A stretch of DNA of 64,000 nt from Rhypophila decipiens (Eukaryota > Ascomycota > Sordariomycetes > Sordariales > Naviculisporaceae), in assembly GCA_033297075.1 (NCBI GenBank), contig MU858238.1, positions 1 to 64,000 of the forward strand, read 5' to 3'. The notes beneath the pieces are model-generated. The model ran no database searches, was not told the origin of the DNA, and saw only the letters and a list, made by a program, of their open reading frames with translations. The first letter of the stretch is position 1. Each line of letters opens with the position of its first letter. Below are positions 57,301 to 64,000 of this stretch, in pieces. A program made the translations under genes and the position numbers.

Positions 57301-59854
57301 CTGCCGGGGGCTCTATTGGTGGTCCGGTGATCTCAACCTCGGGCACCTGAGGGTTTTCTGGTAATGGTGGTGCTTCCAGCATGGAGATGTCGTCCGAGTC
57401 CGGGACATCTTTCGTCCCATCTGCGTGATGGTTCTCGGGAGCGGGAACTGCAGAAGCATCAGTTGTTTCGGGCTTGGTGTCGTTTGCCAAAGGCGCGGAA
57501 TCACCATGTTTGACGGCCCCGTCCGGGCCTTCAGAGTTGAGAACAGATGGCTGTGCCTTGGCTCCATTGACCGCGGTGGCCTCTATTGCACAAGGTGACG
57601 CCCCGTTTGTCATCTCAGTGCTGTCTGTAGGGTCCCGGGCAGGATTCGCCAGCTGATCCAGTTCTGGTCGTTCAGATTCTTCCTGAACATTGTGAGCATC
57701 CGCGTCAACCATTTCATGGTCTGGTTCGGCAGGTGCATCTGCATCGCCCATTTCGACATCTTCAGGGGCTGCCCCCTCCACCTCCCCAGTATCAGGGGCG
57801 GCCTCTTTCAACTTCTTCAGCTCTTTTTTCCCAAATAAAAGTCCAAGAAGGCCATTTGGCTCGTCCTCAGACTCTTCCTCTTCCTCTTCATCGCCACTCT
57901 CCTCCTCACCGTCGTCCGAATCCTCGTCGCTTGATGTAATATCATCATCCATATCTATTGACTCGTCGCTCGTGTCATCATCGTCTGCATCCCCGGCCTC
58001 CGCCGCTTCGTCTTCGCCATCTCCGTCGCCTTTCTCAATCGACAGACTAGGCAGATTGGCATACTTCTCTCGCAACTGCTCCTGGGTAAGCCCCTCATCA
58101 GACAAGACGGAGGCCTTGTCTTCGTCATCGTCTGATGAGGACATATTATCCTCATCGTTTCCTGACCCATCGTCAGAACCTTCACTCATATCGTCCTCAT
58201 CATCCTCGTCATCCTCCAAATCCGACCCCAAGTCGTCCGTCACCATGTCGGTTTCGGTAGGGTCTTCAGTGTCTGGCTGCACCTGTCGCGGCAGGAGCTT
58301 CTGCTCCGAAAACTCAACGGCCTGGTTGAGTGCTGTCTTGATACGCCTTTGTTCCGCCGCCTCCCACTCTTCCAAGCGTCTCTTGTTTATCTCCAGCTTG
58401 ACATTTTCCCACATGACAGATATCGTCTTGTTGACATGACGCCATCTTGCCTTTGACTGCTCCATCTGCTCTTGCTCAATTTCCTCGGCGCTCTTGGGTT
58501 GGGGATTACGCCGCCTCCATTCGGCCTCGCAGGCATAGGCCAGGCGTTTGGCCATTTGCCGATGAAAGGTCTGCTCCCTGAGCATGCGCTTCCTGAGATC
58601 AGCCATGGCCGCAACCAGATGGTCCATGTGGGCCCACTGCCGAGGAGGTTCCTCCTCGGCTTCTGGCTCAAACACGGAGCACTTTTCCTGCGCCAGTATA
58701 CCACCTGGTTCTACCTCTTTCTCGACCCGTAATATGATACGGGCATCATTCAGCGCCATCTCATCTGTGTACCGAGGGCCATCTTCTGTCGCGATGAACC
58801 ACCCGCCATTTTCAACTGGAATGTCAAATGCTTGTTGTACATATTCTTCAAAAGAGGGGCCTAGTCTGGGCCTTTTCTTGGATTGATCAAAGTGGACGAG
58901 GGGTATCTCGGTGGGCTTGTTGCCAACTCGCAAGAGGAGGCGCGGGGTGGTTCGGTTGGCGTTTGGTGAGACGGCATCGTCGTCTTCGTTCACGTCTCTA
59001 GCATGACGCAGAGAGCGACGTGTGCCGGCAGAACGCTTCGTAGGTGTGGACGGATGGCCTGGGGACGTGGATCGTCGACGGGTTCGGGCACTGGATCGAG
59101 CTTCTTGGGTCGCAGGTTTCTGAGGCGGCGGTTTCGTGGGAGCAGGTTTCGACGGCACAGACTTGCTTGTCGCTACAGGTCGCTTAGACGCAGCGGAAGA
59201 CGAAGCGGGCGTCGAATGATTGGCCGGCGTGTTGGTGCGGCCGTTGGTTGATGCATATTTGTTCTTGGGGGGGCTGGATTGCTGTCCGTGAAGAGCTTTC
59301 CTGGTTATTCTCTTACCACCGCTCTGCAACTCTATGGGGACCTGATTGATGCGTCCAGACTTGCGACGGCCCCCCTCTGTGAAAGAGGTAGGCCCTTCGG
59401 CCTCAATCTTCTTCCATGGTGGCGACTCGGGCTTGGGACGGCGCACAGAGTTATTGGGCGTGGTGTCACGAGTGCGGCGCCGTTTGGCAGGTGGGCCATC
59501 ATCGGAAGCTGTGGATGTATTGCGCGCATGGGAGAAGCCATTCGTCTTTGAACTCTGTCCTGTTGGTGGGCTCTTGATGTTTTCCTTGTTTCTATCTCGC
59601 GCATCTGGCGCCGGGGTGTGTGGGTCTGGGCGAAGGTCGAGCTCGTCCTCGCTGCTAAGAAAATGTTCCGAGAGGGGAGACTCAGAGTCGTCGTCCTTGT
59701 CAAACTTGTCAACAGAAGTGGTCTCGAGGGCCGGCAGCAGTGGACGGTGGCCGTTGACTCTACTGTCGCCATTTGTGGTGGGAATGGTGGTGGTGGCAGC
59801 TGGATCTGGGTGTGCTGCTGGTGCTGCTGGCTCGGGCGACGCGGTCTCTGTCAT
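54395..59854 (-). CDS. swr1: SWR1 chromatin-remodelling ATPase
   Basis: Catalytic subunit of the nuclear SWR1 complex, which exchanges H2A-H2B for H2A.Z-H2B dimers in nucleosomes. Single uninterrupted frame of 1819 aa. Order: disordered basic N-terminus; HSA domain (about 405-520; WAHMDHLVAAMADLRKRM, QTFHRQMAKRLAY), which binds actin-related proteins; a very acidic Asp/Glu/Ser stretch (about 530-700), a likely histone-binding region; the Snf2 ATPase N lobe with DEMGLGKT (about 950) and DEAH (about 1050); the long insertion typical of the INO80/SWR1 class; the helicase C lobe (about 1450-1610, STRSGGLGINLTGADTV, QCQDRCHRIGQ); and a Lys-rich tail. All motor motifs look intact. The insertion plus HSA and the close match of the N lobe point to Swr1 rather than Ino80 or Snf2. 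It shares a 0.6-kb divergent promoter with NDUFB8. Confidence 0.95.
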   Translation of the reverse strand: MTETASPEPAAPAAHPDPAATTTIPTTNGDSRVNGHRPLLPALETTSVDKFDKDDDSESPLSEHFLSSEDELDLRPDPHTPAPDARDRNKENIKSPPTGQSSKTNGFSHARNTSTASDDGPPAKRRRTRDTTPNNSVRRPKPESPPWKKIEAEGPTSFTEGGRRKSGRINQVPIELQSGGKRITRKALHGQQSSPPKNKYASTNGRTNTPANHSTPASSSAASKRPVATSKSVPSKPAPTKPPPQKPATQEARSSARTRRRSTSPGHPSTPTKRSAGTRRSLRHARDVNEDDDAVSPNANRTTPRLLLRVGNKPTEIPLVHFDQSKKRPRLGPSFEEYVQQAFDIPVENGGWFIATEDGPRYTDEMALNDARIILRVEKEVEPGGILAQEKCSVFEPEAEEEPPRQWAHMDHLVAAMADLRKRMLREQTFHRQMAKRLAYACEAEWRRRNPQPKSAEEIEQEQMEQSKARWRHVNKTISVMWENVKLEINKRRLEEWEAAEQRRIKTALNQAVEFSEQKLLPRQVQPDTEDPTETDMVTDDLGSDLEDDEDDEDDMSEGSDDGSGNDEDNMSSSDDDEDKASVLSDEGLTQEQLREKYANLPSLSIEKGDGDGEDEAAEAGDADDDDTSDESIDMDDDITSSDEDSDDGEEESGDEEEEEESEDEPNGLLGLLFGKKELKKLKEAAPDTGEVEGAAPEDVEMGDADAPAEPDHEMVDADAHNVQEESERPELDQLANPARDPTDSTEMTNGASPCAIEATAVNGAKAQPSVLNSEGPDGAVKHGDSAPLANDTKPETTDASAVPAPENHHADGTKDVPDSDDISMLEAPPLPENPQVPEVEITGPPIEPPADTQHQSPETDVITNVHSHSRSQSPRVSDDTKPSDVETPASTSLLNAPKEDSRSTSPQPTGPRTEIPFLLRGTLREYQHHGLDWLAGLYANNTNGILADEMGLGKTIQTIALLAHLACHHEVWGPHLVIVPTSVMLNWEMEFKKWCPGFKILTYYGNQDERKRKRQGWTNDDVWNVCITSYQMVLQDQQVFRRRRWHYMILDEAHNIKNFKSQRWQTLLGFNTHSRLLLTGTPLQNNLTELWSLLYFLAPPENGEGGFVDLSEFHNWFSRPESQILESGREQLDDEARAIIAKLHKVLRPYLLRRLKADVEKQMPGKYEHVEFCRLSKRQRELYDGFLSRNETRDTLASGNYMSIINCLMQLRKVCNHPDLFVDRPIMTSFRMQRSVPADYELNERIIRGKLLAQDPIKNVSLGFLNLIPTQFEHLSTIDTDEIMRLSSIRFLSNLKDAQYSRADRTIFSLDPVSVKSNIVYLESAARWDRFEEIQHCVYLNALRRQQRPIYGKGLIDMLTLDTHRRPFKQRPKVPKNIMAWFEEDSAALHYAIPTLQQRADSMEMTITKFACVTPAVVAGDMNRFLLGSKGVEAFTEEDLRLSAPVRHAPYMPKESPPDPWHEARMRLSIQFPDKRLLQYDCGKLQALDRLLRKLQAGGHRALIFTQMTKVLDILEQFLNIHGHKYLRLDGATKVEQRQILTDRFNHDPRILCFILSTRSGGLGINLTGADTVIFYDQDWNPAMDKQCQDRCHRIGQTRDVHIYRLVSEHTIEANILRKASQKQMLDDVVIQEGGFTTDYFNKISVRDVINNNGEVVANEIDVAANAAMERVLGGVETGNQRTVGRVLEQAEDKEDVAAARVAEKEIQQDDADFLEQQPTPGSRSGVSSVRQGTPRDGDAADPLAEKQPSGLGLFVDNADDEENAVPEVVEYNAFGEQMHNIDEYMLGVMAKALEGTPLDLPKDKKKGRKKGKDTRKR

Positions 59855-60467
59855 AGTCAGTTTGGACAGGGAGGTGCGGAGGGGACCGAGATCTCGACGG
59901 AATGGGCATTTGACGACATCAAAATAACGTCAGGAAAACCGCCGTAATTCAAAGATTCGGATATCAAGGTTTGGGCATGATCAGCATGCTGTGAGGCTGG
60001 CTGCGACGTGATTTGTATTGAAAAATGCGGTTCCCAGCAAAAACTTTGATGACCGACAAAAAAAATCGACCCCAAGGTCAGCCTGAAGGCGAATGCCGCG
60101 GGTTGACCTGGCCAGGCGCGATTGCTGGGGTGGGAAGTGGGGACCGGGTGTGGATAGATGCCTGAGGCGTCACCTCCTTTTGACTTTTGGCGTTTGCAGG
60201 GGTGACCTCAAGTTTCCAGCACCACTGCACCAGCGCCGGGCAATCCTCGGCAAAAGTCTCTCGTCCAATCAGCATCGCTCCAGCACAGGCCACTGACGAG
60301 GAAGGGAGCTGTTGACCTGACCTCACTCAACTGGAGCTCAAGCGTAATCGTCAATCAACCTCAAAGTCCGCAATCGTCAATTCGACACCCGTATTGCGGC
60401 ACCCCTTCTACAAGGCAAGCCTCTCCAGAGCCAATGATCTCCCACAAAACACTAACAGCCAAACTAG
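59855..60467. promoter_or_regulatory. Divergent promoter of swr1 and the NDUFB8 gene
   Basis: 613 bp between two diverging housekeeping start codons. No clear TATA box, as expected for such genes, and no reading frame of note. Confidence 0.5.
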
Positions 60468-61156
60468 ATGTTGTCTCGCGGAATTGCCCGGGCGTCGCAG
60501 CTCCGGTTGGCTGCGCGACCGGTAGCCAGCGCAACCCGCATCCCCATTGTCCAGCGCCGAACTTTCCTCCCCGAGCAACTCACCGGACAAAAGATTATTG
60601 AGGAAAAGTACCCCGACTCCGACTATCCCAACTTGACCGAGGCCGAGGATCCCGAGATGGTGCGTTTACGGAACCCCAGTCCGCGGGGTAATTGCAATAT
60701 CGGCTGGGAGCAGTTGACGGCTAACCAACCATGATGGGATAGAACGGCGGCTACATCAACCCTCCTCGTGTCAAGCGTCAGTTCCGTGACCCCCATGGCG
60801 ACTGGTGGGACAAGCAAGAGCGCAGAAACTTTGGAGAGCCGGTCCACGAAGACAACGATATCCTCGGCATCTTCTCACCCTTCGAATACACCTGGGTCAG
60901 TGCTGGCAAGGGCGCTCTGCAGCTGGGTGCCTTTGTTACGCTCTTTGTGAGCGTGTGTTACGGTATCTCGTTTATATATCCGGATCAGCCAGCCTACCCG
61001 AGAGAGTTTGAGGGCGGCCTGGAGAAAGAGCTGGGCGGCAAGGGTGCTGTCAGGGTACGTTTCCGGCCCGCTGTAGTTGGGCTTGTTTTCCCAACGTCGT
61101 TCCCAATTGCTAACTTTATCCCACAGGCGAGAATGGCGGGCGATCCCGATCCGTAA
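60468..61156 (+). CDS. Mitochondrial complex I subunit NDUFB8 (fungal 20.1-kDa subunit)
   Basis: Accessory subunit of NADH:ubiquinone oxidoreductase in the mitochondrial inner membrane, 177 aa. Exons are 60468-60659, 60743-61054 and 61127-61156 (donors GTGCGT and GTACGT, acceptors GATAG and CACAG, all phase 0). The N-terminus MLSRGIARASQLRLAARPVA is an Arg-rich presequence. The diagnostic stretch is DPHGDWWDKQERRNFGEPVH, matching the NDUFB8/ASHI core, followed by one transmembrane helix (LGAFVTLFVSVCYGISFIY, about 128-146) and a short tail ending ARMAGDPDP encoded by a 30-nt last exon. Intact and ordinary. Confidence 0.93.
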
Positions 61157-62619
61157 ATTCTTAAGTAAATGATGGAATGATGAAAGGGTGTATATAGCTA
61201 TCGGGGAGCGGAGATACGTAACCAGACGATCCGCTCGGGCTTCCTAGACGGCATTGCCATAGCCACGAAAACGAGTTATTTATTTTGTTCAGTTTGATTT
61301 GGTTTGGTTCAAGTTGTAGCTTGTCAGCATCACATCTCTACCTGGGTAGTATACGTAGATCTGTTGCTTACGGATGCAAACGGTAAACCAAAATAATATA
61401 AGGAGTTGTTGATATAGAGACGAGAGGCTATCTGGCTGACTGGGGCCAATGCAGGGCTTATGTATGCTGAGTTGGTGTGCTGCACCTGCTGATGCCTGGA
61501 AGTGGCTACAAAGAGCCATTGTAGCCTTTGTGCCACCGCAACAGCTTATATATCCTTCAGTTTGAGAGGAGCCTGGGATATGGCTTGCTAAAGCTAGGTA
61601 GGTAGGCTGTCCGGGAGAGGTCACTTATAGCTTCGCCAAAAGGGCAGAAGACGACATGCGAGCTAGACATCACACATCGGCCCTGAGCTTGATCTCGAAG
61701 GGACAGATGCAGAGGAGGTAGGTTCTAATTGGCATTCAAGACCATCCAGTTTGCTGGATCCTTTTCCAGGAAAACATACTCTTGAACAATTACACTGGCT
61801 TATACTCACGCCTCAATGGGCTTCATTCTCCGGCATAACAGACGCGGCACCATCGATGCTCACATCCGCCTTACCAGGCATTCGTTGCCTCCTTTTTAGG
61901 CCCAGTTCACTGTTGAGTGGCAGGAGCGCCCTCGGTGTCGTCGCTTCCTCGTATTCAGTCATTCAGTCATGTTCATTCGTTCATACATTACTTTCGGGGC
62001 GGAGTTCAAAACTGGAAGGATGGGCCTCGAGTCAAGAGCCCGAATGTTGTCATCTCCTCCGGCGGGTTACATTTTCTGGATCACCGCCCGTATGCCAGAC
62101 GCGGCTTCCCAATCTGGCACGAAATTCAAAGATTCATCGTCATCCGTGGGACGCTTTGATTCCTTATCTACGGACCCAAGGCTACAAGTGGAGTCAGTTG
62201 GCGCCAAAGGGCACTCGGAGGCCGATTTCACCTCCTGACCTGCATCCATAGACCGGAGATTACATGTTCGACCTAACAAGATCCCGGCGAAGGGTCCCGT
62301 GAGGAAGGAGCGTCGGCACAACCCTCACTACACCGGTTCTCGGCCGCGTGGTGGGCTGCGATGCTTCCCCTTATTGCAGACGGCTCTGGATCGAGTGGGC
62401 CCAAATTTGTCTGCCGTTCGTCTACCCACTAGGTTCCAAACCCGGACTGGTTCTGTTCTTCCTCTTCTTTCGTTCCTCACGTCCAGCACTGATTTGCCTT
62501 GTTCGAATTGAGATTTCATTTCTTGTCCCATCTACTCCTGAGCCATCCGTCTATTGATCGTCAGCCTCTCATCAACCTCATTTCTCGAAGCCGACATTCT
62601 CCCAAATAAGTCGCCAGCC
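61157..62619. other. Intergenic
   Basis: 3' flank of the NDUFB8 gene, then the 5' leader of the last gene (C/T-rich near 62450-62600). No supported gene between. Confidence 0.5.
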
Positions 62620-64000
62620 ATGCGTTACCAAGATTGGGACGTCATTCTCTACCCCGAAGGTGGAGGCAGCAGGGTTCCCAGCAAAGAGTTCCAGGTGACC
62701 TGCCATGCTGTTCCCGAGACCGAACCAAGCCTTGTTCGCCGGCATGGACCTGTCAAGATTCCCGTCATGCACTGCTACATTCCCCTCGAGGCTGGAGTTC
62801 CTTTCAAAGTATCTCTGCACTCCTGGTCGGTGCCAGAGATTTCAGACCTCGCCAAGCAGTCATACCCAGAGCATGCAGAGCTGGCCAAGGACTTGTTCCG
62901 AATTCAAGTTCGAATCTTGATTGACGGGCAGGAGGTCAAGTAAGTATTCTTCCGAGGCATTTTCCAGCACAGCATGATTAACATTTGTACAATAGATCCC
63001 TTGGTTTCGAGGCTGATAGCGGTTGGCCCAAGTCGATCCCCGACACGGAAGCAAATGGTAACCCTTTTGGGGCCCGCTCTCAACTGTATTAGCAGAGTAC
63101 TAACTTGTCGTGAAGACCAAAGTACGGCACGCGAGCTCGAGTTGCTCAGATTTCCCCTTTTCCGCCCGCACTTGGTTGGACGGCAATCGGCCCCTCGCGA
63201 TAGTTTTGGCCGGATCCAGATCATAATCAGCGAGGGTTTCCAACGAGAGATGCCCGGCGACCCTGTTCAGCGCTTTCAGAACCTTGTCGTCTTTTCGTTC
63301 CAGTACTTACCGTTGGGTATGTATTGCTTTCTGATCTCGGCTTTCTATACTCTGTTGTGTTGTTGGATTATGTACTAACATTTGGCTAGAACTTCTCGAG
63401 AATCAGGGCATTGCCTGGCCCAACCCGGCAATGTGGAACGGGGCCGGCGCTGTTGTTCCTGCTGCTGAAGTGCCAGCGGCGCGGATCGAACCCTTTCCTG
63501 CGTACCGGGATCCGTTTGCTCCTGGCTTGGGCCTGGGCTGGAGTATCCCGGCAGATTCTGTCCCCGGCCAGTCCCAGTTCGACGGTGAGTTGCTGATTAA
63601 GATTTGACCTGGCCAGCGCAGCAGGCGAAGATTTTACTAACAGCCTGCCTCGCCATTCAGAATTTTCGGTCCCCCAGCAGGACCAAACGCAAATGCACTT
63701 CACCGGTGCAAGCTACGAGGAGGATCCCATGGACCTGCTCAACTTTCAGCCTATTAGTCACACAACAGGAACTACCGGGGACTTTCTGGGAACAGGCCAG
63801 TTCACTTTTGGGCCAGGGACCTCTCAGGACTACGCCACTGACTTGGGTGGGACACTTCATCACCAACCTGACCAACCTGATGATGCCCTGGCGGCGGCAG
63901 ACTCGCCTATGCAGGCGTTTTATGGAACCGGCTTCGAGTCGGGTTATGATTTCGGGTTTCAAGTTGATGATGCAGCTGCCGGCTTGTTTGGTAGCGATGG
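62620..64000 (+). CDS. Unrecognised fungal protein, five exons seen, cut by the window end
   Basis: Exons 62620-62939, 62996-63057, 63116-63316, 63390-63584 and 63661-64000 (incomplete). All four introns have clear borders (GTAAGT, GTAACC, GTATGT, GTGAGT; branch sites include TACTAAC) and keep frame over 372 residues. The N-terminal 200 residues form one unit (MRYQDWDVILYPEGG, VPSKEFQVTCHAVPETEP, PFKVSLHSWSVPEI, FRIQVRILIDGQEVK, GRIQIIISEGF). This beta-rich domain recurs at the N-terminus of uncharacterised Pezizomycotina proteins. From about residue 200 it becomes Pro/Gly/Gln/Asp-rich and disordered (NWW absent; DLLNFQPISHTTGTTG), reminiscent of nuclear or regulatory proteins. The true ATG is 62620; an upstream in-frame start would be TTG. 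Function unknown; the 3' end lies outside the window. Confidence 0.7.

Overview
The window is nuclear DNA of a filamentous ascomycete (Pezizomycotina). A Sordariomycete plant-cell-wall degrader or plant associate is my best guess, not a proof. The grounds are short introns of about 45-120 bp with GTRNGT donors and CTAAC/CTGAC branch sites, an iterative highly reducing polyketide synthase, an LaeA-like methyltransferase, FSH1-type hydrolase, GH10 xylanase with a fungal CBM1, DHA2 transporter and an intron-bearing tRNA-Gly(CCC). Exon joins were inferred by eye and each was checked for frame. Only ATG starts were accepted.

Layout. 1.5-14.2 kb is a secondary-metabolism block: LaeA-like methyltransferase (-), reducing PKS (-, 2203 aa, no methyltransferase and no release domain), and an FSH1-family serine hydrolase (+) diverging from the PKS. 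14-22.6 kb is gene-poor, with a decayed small ORF, two terminal-inverted-repeat elements, a small mitochondrial-type membrane protein and the tRNA. 22.6-32.2 kb carries two small secreted proteins, a hemerythrin-domain protein, a stand-alone CYP505-like P450 and the GH10-CBM1 xylanase. 32.6-39.5 kb holds a divergent pair of nucleotidyltransferase-fold genes, two small hypothetical genes, a hAT-like MITE with an internal minisatellite, and a cysteine-rich secreted protein. 40.2-48.2 kb has a frameshifted P450 pseudogene, a kinesin and a 14-TM MFS transporter. 48.2-54.4 kb is a gene desert with a cluster of short CACTG-ended inverted-repeat elements and a tRNA-like relic. 54.4-64 kb is housekeeping: SWR1 ATPase (-) diverging from complex I subunit NDUFB8 (+), then an unrecognised five-exon gene running off the end.

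How the genes work together. The PKS has intact KS, AT, KR and ACP motifs. Its DH motif has lost the catalytic His and its ER nucleotide-binding motif is altered, so it may make a hydroxylated rather than fully reduced chain. It has no thioesterase, and the adjacent FSH1 hydrolase belongs to the family used in trans by other fungal PKSs. This partnership is inference. The remaining genes are single-function loci without an obvious shared pathway.
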